Assembly (NCBI GenBank): GCA_937902285.1
Contig: CALGTB010000338.1
Span: 1 to 6,121 of the forward strand
Length of the DNA stretch: 6,121 nucleotides
Direction: 5' to 3'
Origin: an uncultured Actinomycetes bacterium
GTDB lineage: Bacteria > Actinomycetota > Actinomycetes > S36-B12
In this document: positions 1-6,049 of the stretch, piece by piece
How positions within the stretch are numbered: position 1 is the stretch's first letter
Layout of the letters: each line of letters begins with the position of its first letter
The notes under the pieces: generated by a model
The model's database searches: none
The model's input: the letters and a program-made list of their open reading frames with translations, nothing else
Told to the model about the DNA's origin: nothing
Program-made: the position numbers and the translations under genes

Positions 1-95
1 CCGAGGACTACCACCAGCAGTACCTCTACAAGAACCCGAACGGCTACCGCTGCCATGCCAACACCGGTCTCGCACTTCCCGCGCTGACGCCGTAG
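1..95 (+). CDS. msrA: MsrA, peptide-methionine (S)-S-oxide reductase, C-terminal end only
   Basis: This is the last part of a plus-strand gene that enters from the left edge; the reading frame has its first full codon at base 3 and ends at TAG 93-95. The 30 visible residues begin EDYHQQYLYKNPNGY, the conserved C-terminal stretch of MsrA, which reduces methionine-S-sulfoxide in proteins with thioredoxin as the usual electron donor. The next residues, RCHANTG, supply one cysteine where the family commonly has a resolving cysteine; a Cys-His pair here also occurs in actinobacterial members. The catalytic GCFW motif near the N-terminus lies outside the window, so activity cannot be judged. The stop lies 9 bases from the stop of the convergent histidine kinase gene, with no clear terminator hairpin between them. 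A functional link with the efflux system is not implied by position alone. Confidence 0.87.
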   Translation, partial: EDYHQQYLYKNPNGYRCHANTGLALPALTP

Positions 96-104
96 CCGGC
101 AACG

Positions 105-1544
105 TCACCCGCGCAGCGGCAGGGTCACCGTGAACCGGGCACCGTCGCCCGGCGTGCTGGACACCGACACGGTGCCGCCGTGGCTCCGCACGATCGAGTG
201 GACGATCGCGAGGCCGAGACCCGAGCCGCCGCGCACGCGCGAGCGCGCCTCGTCCGTTCGGTAGAGCCGATCGAAGACCTGTGCCGCCTCCTCGGGGCTG
301 AGGCCGGGGCCATGATCGGCGACGGTGATCACCGCCTCGGGTCTGTCCCCGTCGCGCACGGCGAGTGCCACCTGCACGGAGGTGCCCTCCGGCGAGTAGC
401 GGACGGCATTGGACAGCAGGTTGTCCATCACCTGCCTCAGCCGCGCCTCGTCGCCGATCACGATCGCGTCGCGGGCAGCGCCGCCGGCATCGATGTCGAT
501 CCTGCGGTCCGCGGTGCTCACCGCCACCGCGGCCACCGCCGACGTCACCACGTCGAGCAGGCGCACCTCGGAGCGCGCCAGGGGCCGGTGCTCGTCGAGG
601 CGGGCGAGCAGCAGCAGGTCGTCGACAAGGAGACCCATGCGCCAGGCCTCGTCCTGGATCCTCGTCAGGGCCAGGTCGGGGTCGTGTGCAGCTCCGTCCT
701 GCACGAGCTCCGCATACCCACGGATGGACGTGAGCGGCGTGCGGAGCTCGTGGCTGGCGTCGGCGACGAACTGCCGCATGCGCTCCTCCGAGTCGCGGGC
801 CTGGAGCTCCGACGCACGCTGCGCGTCGAACGACTCCTCGATGCGCGTCACCATCGAGTTGAAGGCTGTCGCGAGCTGGTCCACCTCGGTGCTCTCGCCC
901 CGGGCGGGCACGCGCTGGCTGAGGTCGCCCTCCGCGATGGTCGTCGCCACCCCGGAGATCTCGTCGAGGGGCCGAAGGCTCCGGCGCACGACCACATAGC
1001 CCACCCCGGCCGCGACGACGACCACGACGACGCCCACGACGAGCTGCAGCAGGACGAGACGGTCGACCGTCGCCTGGAGGTCCGCGAGGGGGGTTCCGAC
1101 GACCACCCAGCCCTCGACCTCGGGCACGTACGTCGCGAGGATGCGCCAGTCCCCGCTGCCCGCGGCCGGGCCGACGGTCAACGGCCCGAGCGCAGCCGAC
1201 GCTGCGAGGTCCGTGACGGTCGGCAGCGCAGGACCGTCCGCTGCGTTGTCGTCCGCCGCGGACACGAACGAGGTCGGACTTCCGTCAGCGAAGACCACCG
1301 CCACGGAGAAGCGCGAGGGCGGACGCAGCTGCCCGTCCGTCGGTGGCACGCGTACGAGGGGCACCGCCATGGACATCAACGGCCGGGAGCCGGCCGACAG
1401 GGCCTCATCGACCCGGTCCATCAGGTAGCCCGACAGCGCCGTCGTGGCGATGAACGATGAGACCAGCAGCCCGGCGGAGAGCAGGACCACCATGAGCAGG
1501 CTGATCTTCACGCGCAGCGGCCGCCGCCTCAGGAGGGACCTCAC
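105..1544 (-). CDS. Membrane sensor histidine kinase (HAMP, HisKA, HATPase_c), partner of the adjacent response regulator
   Basis: A 479-residue class I sensor kinase, which autophosphorylates on histidine and passes the phosphate to the neighbouring regulator. Visible in order: Arg-rich cytoplasmic N-terminus; TM1 at about 14-36; an extracytoplasmic domain at about 40-160 with no recognisable ligand motif; TM2 at about 163-186 (very Val-rich); HAMP at about 187-239; HisKA with the H-box ASHELRTPLTSIRGY, phosphoacceptor His265; ATPase domain with N-box Asn375/Asn379, G1 box DHGPG (410-414), F-box near Phe424 and G2 box GGSGLGLA (439-446). All catalytic boxes are intact. The start is GTG 1544-1542, which overlaps the regulator's TGA as GTGA and has GAAGG 8 bases upstream (plus-strand 1553-1557). 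The frame stays open to an ATG at 1682, but those 46 extra residues lie inside the regulator gene, are Arg-rich and unlike the family. The protein has no cysteine. Domain order resembles the mycobacterial TrcS type, but the sensed signal is unknown. Confidence 0.95.
   Translation of the reverse strand: MRSLLRRRPLRVKISLLMVVLLSAGLLVSSFIATTALSGYLMDRVDEALSAGSRPLMSMAVPLVRVPPTDGQLRPPSRFSVAVVFADGSPTSFVSAADDNAADGPALPTVTDLAASAALGPLTVGPAAGSGDWRILATYVPEVEGWVVVGTPLADLQATVDRLVLLQLVVGVVVVVVAAGVGYVVVRRSLRPLDEISGVATTIAEGDLSQRVPARGESTEVDQLATAFNSMVTRIEESFDAQRASELQARDSEERMRQFVADASHELRTPLTSIRGYAELVQDGAAHDPDLALTRIQDEAWRMGLLVDDLLLLARLDEHRPLARSEVRLLDVVTSAVAAVAVSTADRRIDIDAGGAARDAIVIGDEARLRQVMDNLLSNAVRYSPEGTSVQVALAVRDGDRPEAVITVADHGPGLSPEEAAQVFDRLYRTDEARSRVRGGSGLGLAIVHSIVRSHGGTVSVSSTPGDGARFTVTLPLRG
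1541..1544 (-). other. GTGA start/stop overlap coupling regulator and kinase
   Basis: On the minus strand the regulator's TGA (1543-1541) shares bases with the kinase's GTG (1544-1542). GAAGG lies 8 bases upstream of the GTG, inside the regulator's 3' end. This fixes the kinase start and suggests translational coupling of the two partners. Confidence 0.8.
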
Positions 1545-2251
1545 GACCGCGGCCTTCGCAGGACGTACCCGACGCCGCGGATCGTGTGGATCAGGCGGGG
1601 CTCGACAGTGTCGACCTTGCGACGCAGGTACGAGATGTAGGACTCGACGACGTTCATCTCGCCGCCGAAGTCGTACTGCCACACGTTGTCCAGGATCTGC
1701 GCCTTGCTCACGACGGTCTCGGCGTTCTCCACCAGGAAGCGAAGGAGCCGGAACTCCGTCGGGGACAGCACGACGTCCCTGCCGCCGCGACGGACCTCGT
1801 GCGCTGCCTCGTCGAGCTCCAGGTCGTCGTACGTCAGCATCGTGCGCGCCGGGCTCGCCGCGTGCTTCCCGGCGCGCTTCAGCACGACACGGATCCGCGC
1901 CACGACCTCGTTGAGGCTGAAGGGCTTGACGATGTAGTCGTCGCCGCCGATCGTCAGCCCGGTGACGCGATCCTCCACGGCGTCCTTCGCCGTGAGGAAC
2001 AGCACGGGGAACTGGTAGCCGTCGGCCCGCAGGCTGCGCACGAGCTCGAAGCCGTTCAGGCCCGGCATCATCACGTCGGCCACCATCAGGTCCGGCCTGA
2101 GGCTCTTGGCCAGGGCGAGGGCGGACGTGCCATCGCCGCAGGTGGTCACGTCGAATCCGTGGAACCGCAGGCTCGCCTCGAGAAGCTCGACGATGTTGGG
2201 CTCGTCGTCGACCACCAGCAGCCGGGCCTCGGGTGGAGCCGCGTTCGCCAT
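1541..2251 (-). CDS. OmpR/PhoB-family response regulator, TrcR-like
   Basis: A 236-residue transcription factor with a receiver domain (about 10-122) and a winged-helix DNA-binding domain (about 138-233). The receiver has the acidic pocket Asp15/Asp16, phosphoacceptor Asp59 in VADVMMPG, switch Thr87 (LFLTAKD) and Lys109 in the KPFS motif. The C-terminal domain shows LSPTEFRLLRFL, the recognition-helix region VVESYISYLRRKVD and the closing IRGVGYVLR, all standard for OmpR/PhoB proteins. From memory, the run GLTIGGDDYIVKPFSLNEVV and the WQYDFGGEMNVVESY region closely resemble Mycobacterium TrcR; this is a resemblance, not proof of orthology. The ATG at 2251 places the receiver's first strand at the usual distance; upstream in-frame codons to 2359 lie in the repeat-bearing intergenic region and look non-coding. 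The Shine-Dalgarno is weak. It is first in a two-gene operon with the kinase and divergent from the efflux cassette, its most likely target along with its own promoter. Confidence 0.96.
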   Translation of the reverse strand: MANAAPPEARLLVVDDEPNIVELLEASLRFHGFDVTTCGDGTSALALAKSLRPDLMVADVMMPGLNGFELVRSLRADGYQFPVLFLTAKDAVEDRVTGLTIGGDDYIVKPFSLNEVVARIRVVLKRAGKHAASPARTMLTYDDLELDEAAHEVRRGGRDVVLSPTEFRLLRFLVENAETVVSKAQILDNVWQYDFGGEMNVVESYISYLRRKVDTVEPRLIHTIRGVGYVLRRPRS

Positions 2252-2281
2252 GCCGTCAGTGTGCCCCGCCGAGTGTTCGGG

Positions 2282-2314
2282 TTCCTGTGGGGAACCTGTC
2301 AGTTTCCTGTGAAC
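2282..2314. repeat. Three 11-base direct repeats with CCTGT core, probable response-regulator operator
   Basis: Three consecutive 11-base units read TTCCTGTGGGG, AACCTGTCAGT and TTCCTGTGAAC. The CCTGT core falls at 2284, 2295 and 2306, exactly one helical turn apart. OmpR/PhoB-family regulators usually bind head-to-tail to direct repeats with about 11-base phasing, and such a regulator starts 31 bases to the left. The array ends 90 bases before the adaptor ATG. The repeats are seen directly; assigning them to this regulator is inference from family behaviour and position. The array would cover the region close to the regulator's own promoter, so autoregulation is likely; the sign of regulation is unknown. 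Confidence 0.6.
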
Positions 2315-2373
2315 TTCGGTGCTCCCTGCACGGCTGCGCACATCACAGCGCCCTCCCACCCGGCTCCCAGCGT

Positions 2374-2395
2374 CCTGTCAGGTTCGTCGGCGAAC
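2374..2395. promoter_or_regulatory. Second CCTGTCAG site with small inverted repeat, next to the adaptor start
   Basis: CCTGTCAG at 2374-2381 is an exact 8-base copy of 2295-2302 in the main array. It is followed at 11-base phase by a degenerate unit (TTCGTCG against TTCCTGT). The same stretch holds an inverted repeat, GTTCG at 2382-2386 and CGAAC at 2391-2395, ending 8 bases before the adaptor ATG. It could be a weaker regulator site acting from downstream of the promoter, or a small RNA hairpin in the leader. Both readings are tentative. Confidence 0.35.
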
Positions 2396-2403
2396 GTGGC
2401 GCC

Positions 2404-4152
2404 ATGAATCGACGCATCGTGTGGATCAACGGCCTGCTGGCGGTCGTCCTCGTGGCCGGCCTCGTCGGCGGCTACGTGTGGCTCTTCCGCTCGACCGACG
2501 AGGCTGCGACAGGGCGCACCGTTGCGGTCCAGTCGGGCAGCGTGAGCGAGACAGTCACTGCGACCGGAACGGTCGCGACGGCCGGCACCGTCGACCTGTC
2601 CTTCTCCGAGGGCGGCACCGTCACGACCCTCCTGGTGGAGGCTGGCGACACAGTGCGGGCCGGGCAGCGCCTGGCCACGGTCGATGACACCACGGCCCAG
2701 CAGGCGCTCACCTCGGCGACGCGCACGTATGCGCAGGCGGTGACGGCGGCACAGCAGTCGTCGGTGTCCCTCACCGCCGCCCAGCGATCGCTCGACGACG
2801 CCAGGGAGACAGCGGCCCTGAACAAGAAGGGCTACGTGACCGCGGTGACCGAGGCAAAGGAGGCCCTCGCCGATGCGGAGTCGTCGTGGTCGGCCGCGTG
2901 CCTTGACCCGAATGGCCTCTGCCCCAGCACGGACGCCTGGAGCCAGCTGCGCGCGGCCGAGGGCGACGTGGCGAGCGCGTCGTCCGCGTACCAGCAGGCC
3001 GTGCAGACCGCCTCTGCTGACGAGACCACCAACAACCTCAAGGTCAACCAGGCCAAGGTGAACGCCGAGGCCGCCCAGTCGCGGCAGTACAACGACTGCA
3101 CCACGTACGGGTCGACGTCGAGCCAGTGCACGTCGGCAAATGACTCCCTGCGCACGGCGCAGCAGGGCTACGAGAACGCCCTGAACAGCCAGCGCGTCGC
3201 CGCGATCGCGTCCCAGCAGACCCTGGCTGATGCCGACGAGCGGATCACGGCCGCCAACGTGGCCCTCAAGCGACTGCAGGCGAGCCTGGCCGAGACGGCG
3301 CGTGACGCCCGCGACGGCGCTGAGCGGTCACTGGCCTCTGCTCAGCTCGCCCTGAAGAAGGGAGTCGAGTCCGACCAGCAGTCGATCGCCCGGGCGCAGG
3401 AGTCCCTCGCCTCGCTGCAGGCCGGCAGCATGGCGGTGGACACGCCGACGGGCGCGACCACCGCCGACAGCGCAGCCATCGAGGTCGCGCGGGACGGCGT
3501 CGCGGTCGCGCAGCAGAGCCTCGAGGCCGCGGTGCTCCGCGCTCCCGTCGCCGGGACCGTGGGCTCCGTCGCGGTGGACGAGGACGAGGATGTGATCGCC
3601 GGCGCGCCGGTGCTCACGCTCGTCCCTGAGGCCGCCTACGAGGTGACCGCCCAGTTCTCCGAGGCCGACGCGATGAAGGTCGCCGCGGGGCAGCCGGCCA
3701 CGGTGACCCTCGACGCCCTGAACGGCGAGTCGGCCACGGGCACGGTCACGTCGGTCGCCATCCTCCCGACCACGGGCGGCGACGTCACCACCTACGCGGC
3801 GACGATCACGCTGGCCGACGCGCCCGACGGCGTTCGCGATGGCATGAGCGCGAGCGTCGTCGTGACCGTCGACGAGGTGGCGGATGCCCTGTGGGCGCCC
3901 AGTGCGGCCATCACGACCGCGGGCGGGCTCAGCACCGTGACCGTCCGGGTGAACGGCATCGACACGGTCGTGCCGGTGACGACGGGCCTGGCCGGGGATA
4001 CCGGGACCGAGATCACCAGCGGCGTCGCCGAGGGCGACCAGCTGGTCGTGGACACGACCGACACCGGCACCGGCTTCAGCGGCATCCCGGGCGGGGGTCC
4101 TCCGGGAGGCCTCGGCGGCGGAGTGGGCATTGTCGGCGGAGCAGGCCGCTGA
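2404..4152 (+). CDS. HlyD/MacA-type membrane-anchored adaptor (membrane fusion protein) of an ABC efflux system
   Basis: A 582-residue protein, longer than MacA (about 370) because of an extended helical region. Visible in order: short cytoplasmic N-terminus; one membrane anchor at about 7-28; first lipoyl half at about 61-94; Ala/Gln-rich helical hairpin region at about 97-376; second lipoyl half at about 378-407 (LRAPVAGTVGSV); beta-barrel at about 411-490; membrane-proximal domain at about 494-552; Gly/Pro-rich tail 556-582. Four cysteines sit in two loops of the helical region: Cys166/Cys173 and Cys232/Cys242. The ATG at 2404 begins the charged stretch right before the anchor; no good Shine-Dalgarno precedes it, and frame extension to 2233 crosses the control region. 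Its stop overlaps the ATPase ATG by one base. In diderms such proteins bridge to TolC; an actinobacterium lacks TolC, so the role is probably to gate or collect substrate outside the membrane. Automated pipelines often call this family RND adaptor, but the neighbours are ABC. Confidence 0.9.
   Translation: MNRRIVWINGLLAVVLVAGLVGGYVWLFRSTDEAATGRTVAVQSGSVSETVTATGTVATAGTVDLSFSEGGTVTTLLVEAGDTVRAGQRLATVDDTTAQQALTSATRTYAQAVTAAQQSSVSLTAAQRSLDDARETAALNKKGYVTAVTEAKEALADAESSWSAACLDPNGLCPSTDAWSQLRAAEGDVASASSAYQQAVQTASADETTNNLKVNQAKVNAEAAQSRQYNDCTTYGSTSSQCTSANDSLRTAQQGYENALNSQRVAAIASQQTLADADERITAANVALKRLQASLAETARDARDGAERSLASAQLALKKGVESDQQSIARAQESLASLQAGSMAVDTPTGATTADSAAIEVARDGVAVAQQSLEAAVLRAPVAGTVGSVAVDEDEDVIAGAPVLTLVPEAAYEVTAQFSEADAMKVAAGQPATVTLDALNGESATGTVTSVAILPTTGGDVTTYAATITLADAPDGVRDGMSASVVVTVDEVADALWAPSAAITTAGGLSTVTVRVNGIDTVVPVTTGLAGDTGTEITSGVAEGDQLVVDTTDTGTGFSGIPGGGPPGGLGGGVGIVGGAGR
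4138..4141 (+). promoter_or_regulatory. Ribosome binding site of the ATPase gene
   Basis: GGAG at 4138-4141 lies 10 bases before ATG 4152, inside the adaptor's last codons. With the TGATG junction at 4150-4154, it decides the ATPase start and suggests coupled translation. Confidence 0.6.
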
Positions 4153-4841
4153 TGACCCCCGTCATCGCCCTCAGCGGGATCACGAAGTCGTACGGCTTCG
4201 CCGAGACCACCGTGCACGCTCTTCGCGGCGTGGACCTCGTGGTCGATCGAGGCGACTACCTGGCCATCATGGGCGCGTCGGGATCCGGCAAGTCGACGCT
4301 CATGAACATCATCGGTGCCCTCGACGGCGCCACGACAGGTCACTACGAGCTCGACGGCATCAACATCGACTCCCTCGATGAGTCCGCCCTGTCGATCGTC
4401 CGCAACCGCAAGATCGGGTTCATCTTCCAGTCGTTCAACCTGATCCCGCGCACAACCGCACTCGCGAACGTCGAGCTTCCCCTGCTCTACCGCGGAGTCG
4501 GCAGAAGGGAGAGGCGCGAGCGCGCCGCAGCGGCGCTCGCCTCCGTCGGCCTGTCCGATCGCGCGTCGCATCAGCCGAACGAGCTCTCGGGTGGACAGCA
4601 GCAGCGCGTCGCCGTCGCGCGCGCCCTGGTGGCGGAGCCGTCCCTGCTGCTCGCCGACGAGCCCACCGGCAACCTCGACAGCCAGGCGACATCCGACGTG
4701 CTCGACCTCATGGATGCCATGCACGACGAGGGCAGGACCATCGTCATGATCACGCACGAGGACGACGTCGCAGCCAGGGCCGATCGCGTGATCACCCTGG
4801 TCGACGGCATGATCGCGGCCGAACGACGGAACCGGCCGTGA
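4152..4841 (+). CDS. ABC transporter ATPase, LolD/MacB type
   Basis: A 229-residue cytoplasmic ATPase that powers the downstream permease. Walker A is GASGSGKST (41-49), the Q-loop glutamine is Gln93 in FIFQSFNLIP, the signature is LSGGQQQ (145-151), Walker B is LLLADE (165-170, catalytic Glu170), the D-loop is NLDS (174-177) and the H-loop is His202 in MITHE. All ATP-hydrolysis elements are intact. The long signature LSGGQQQRVAVARAL and the IFQSFNLIPRTTALANVELP stretch are typical of the MacB/LolD/FtsE branch that works with FtsX-fold permeases by mechanotransmission. Here the ATPase and permease are separate genes, unlike Escherichia coli MacB, where they are fused. The ATG at 4152 overlaps the adaptor's TGA by one base, and the TGA at 4839-4841 overlaps the permease GTG. 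The length is normal for the family and the protein contains no cysteine. Frame extension upstream to 3891 runs through the adaptor gene and is spurious. Confidence 0.96.
   Translation: MTPVIALSGITKSYGFAETTVHALRGVDLVVDRGDYLAIMGASGSGKSTLMNIIGALDGATTGHYELDGINIDSLDESALSIVRNRKIGFIFQSFNLIPRTTALANVELPLLYRGVGRRERRERAAAALASVGLSDRASHQPNELSGGQQQRVAVARALVAEPSLLLADEPTGNLDSQATSDVLDLMDAMHDEGRTIVMITHEDDVAARADRVITLVDGMIAAERRNRP
4838..4841 (+). other. GTGA start/stop overlap coupling ATPase and permease
   Basis: GTG 4838-4840 (permease) and TGA 4839-4841 (ATPase) share bases. This gives the same 4-base arrangement as the regulator/kinase junction on the other strand, and supports near-equal translation of the two transporter subunits. 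Confidence 0.8.
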
Positions 4842-6049
4842 ACCTCCTCGAGACCCTCCAGATCGGGCTCCGCGGAGTCGGGGCCAACAAGCTCCGCTCG
4901 GCCCTGACCGTGCTCGGGATCCTCATCGGCGTTGCGGCCGTCATCGTCCTGGTCGCCGTCGGGAACGGCTCGTCGCAGGCCGTCACGAGCAGCATCGAGC
5001 AGCTGGGCACCAACACGCTCACCGTCCGGCACGGGACGTTCGGACCGGGCGGCGACGGGGGGCGCACGCAGTTCAAGGACCTCACGGTCGATGACGCCAT
5101 CGCCCTGGCGGACGACGTCCTGGCACCCGACGTCCAGAGCGCCTCGCCGGTCGTCTCGGCCCAGGCGGCCTGCACCTACGAGGGCACCAGCTACAGCACC
5201 AGCATCACGGGCACCTGGCCGTCGTACTTCGAGCCCTCCAACCTGACGCTGGCCTCCGGCACCTCCTTCACCAACGACGACGTCACGTCGTCCCGGCGCT
5301 CGGTGGTGCTCGGCCAGACGGTGGTCGACGAGCTCTTCGGCAGCGTCGACCCGGTGGGTCGGGAGATCACCTGCGCCGGGACGCCCTTCACGGTCGTCGG
5401 CACCTTGGAGGAGAAGGGGAGCAGCGGCTTCCAGGACTCCGATGACGTCATCATCGCCCCGCTCACCACCGTGCAGGGGCACCTCACCGGCTACCGCAGC
5501 CTCGACACGATCCTCGTGCAGGCCGTGTCGGGGTCTGCCGTCGATGCAGCTGAGTCCGAGGTCTACTCCATCCTCGACGACCGGCACGGCACGACCGACA
5601 CCTCCTCGCGCGACTACCAGGTGCTCAACCAGGCCAGCCTGCTGTCCACGGTCGAGGACACCAACCAGGTGTTCACCGTCCTGCTCGGAGCGGTCGCCGC
5701 GATCAGCCTGCTGGTCGGCGGCATCGGCATCACCAACATCATGCTCGTGACCGTCACCGAGCGGACGCGCGAGATCGGCATCCGCAAGGCCATCGGAGCC
5801 AGCAAGTCCGCGATCCTCGGCCAGTTCCTCGTCGAGGCGACGGTGCTGTCGATCATCGGCGGCGTGGCCGGAGTGGCAGTGGCACTCGTGGTCACGCAGT
5901 TCGAGATCGCCGGAGTGGCCCCCGTGATCATGCCGGTGTCCGTCATCGGGGCGTTCGCCGTATCGGTCGCCCTTGGACTGTTCTTCGGCAGCTACCCCGC
6001 GAACCGTGCCGCATCCCTACGACCGATCGAGGCGCTGAGACATGAGTGA
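4838..6049 (+). CDS. MacB/FtsX-family ABC permease
   Basis: A 403-residue inner-membrane subunit with the MacB layout: amphipathic N-terminal helix (about 3-17, ETLQIGLRGVGANKLRS), TM1 at about 22-42, a large extracytoplasmic MacB_PCD-like domain at about 43-275, then the FtsX domain with TM2 at about 278-303, TM3 at about 331-353 and TM4 at about 366-384. The cytoplasmic loop after TM2, TERTREIGIRKAIGAS (307-322), is the family's ATPase-coupling segment, and the end, YPANRAASLRPIEALRHE, is the classical MacB C-terminus. The start is GTG 4838, overlapping the ATPase stop as GTGA, with a modest CGGA 7 bases upstream. The extracytoplasmic domain holds the only two cysteines, Cys112 and Cys179, possibly a disulfide. 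It should dimerise and partner the ATPase and adaptor encoded just upstream. The substrate is unknown; relatives export antibiotics, peptides or lipoproteins. Confidence 0.95.
   Translation: MNLLETLQIGLRGVGANKLRSALTVLGILIGVAAVIVLVAVGNGSSQAVTSSIEQLGTNTLTVRHGTFGPGGDGGRTQFKDLTVDDAIALADDVLAPDVQSASPVVSAQAACTYEGTSYSTSITGTWPSYFEPSNLTLASGTSFTNDDVTSSRRSVVLGQTVVDELFGSVDPVGREITCAGTPFTVVGTLEEKGSSGFQDSDDVIIAPLTTVQGHLTGYRSLDTILVQAVSGSAVDAAESEVYSILDDRHGTTDTSSRDYQVLNQASLLSTVEDTNQVFTVLLGAVAAISLLVGGIGITNIMLVTVTERTREIGIRKAIGASKSAILGQFLVEATVLSIIGGVAGVAVALVVTQFEIAGVAPVIMPVSVIGAFAVSVALGLFFGSYPANRAASLRPIEALRHE

Larger units (their letters stand above)
2252..2403. promoter_or_regulatory. Divergent control region between the two-component operon and the efflux cassette
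   Basis: This 152-base gap separates the regulator ATG (2251, leftward) from the adaptor ATG (2404, rightward), so it must hold promoters for both units. It is less GC-rich in its middle and contains the phased CCTGT repeats (2282-2314), a further CCTGTCAG copy (2374-2381) and two short inverted repeats. No convincing sigma-70-type -35/-10 pair is visible in either direction. The best weak candidates are CTGACA (plus-strand 2302-2297) with AACACT (2277-2272) leftward, at a poor 19-base spacing, and CACATC at 2339-2344 as a rightward -10. Neither is strong enough to list alone. Weak core elements beside phased repeats would fit activator-dependent promoters. Confidence 0.7.

Noticed and set aside
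180..1460. Long plus-strand open frame of 426 codons opposite the kinase gene
   Set aside because: It is a shadow of the kinase's codon bias in GC-rich DNA. Its translation is His/Arg/Gly-rich with no domain, while the minus strand has all the kinase motifs.
1545..1682. Kinase extended upstream to an ATG at 1682
   Set aside because: The extra 46 residues lie inside the regulator gene and are Arg/Pro-rich. The GTG at 1544 has a ribosome binding site, the GTGA overlap and the expected short N-terminus before TM1.
2280..2296. GGTTCC / GGAACC inverted repeat (2280-2285 and 2291-2296) as a terminator or palindromic operator
   Set aside because: There is no T-run after it, and it lies upstream of both divergent genes. 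The arms arise largely from the flanks of the phased direct repeats, which explain the site better. A dyad operator role is not excluded but is second choice.
2233..2403. Adaptor extended upstream to 2233
   Set aside because: The extension covers the phased repeats and overlaps the regulator's start codon. The residues are Cys/Pro/Ser-rich without homology, and the ATG at 2404 sits correctly before the membrane anchor.
1586..2407. Plus-strand open frame opposite the response regulator and running into the control region
   Set aside because: Its composition is rich in His, Gln and Val without motifs, and it overlaps an unambiguous regulator gene over nearly its whole length.
4571..5587. Minus-strand open frame of 338 codons across the ATPase and permease
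   Set aside because: It is a mirror of the coding frames, has low-complexity Gly/Asp/Arg-rich translation and crosses a real gene boundary on the other strand.
2404..6049. RND-type efflux pump, as the adaptor family name might suggest
   Set aside because: No RND transporter is encoded; the partners are a clear ABC ATPase and an FtsX-fold permease, so the system is ABC type.
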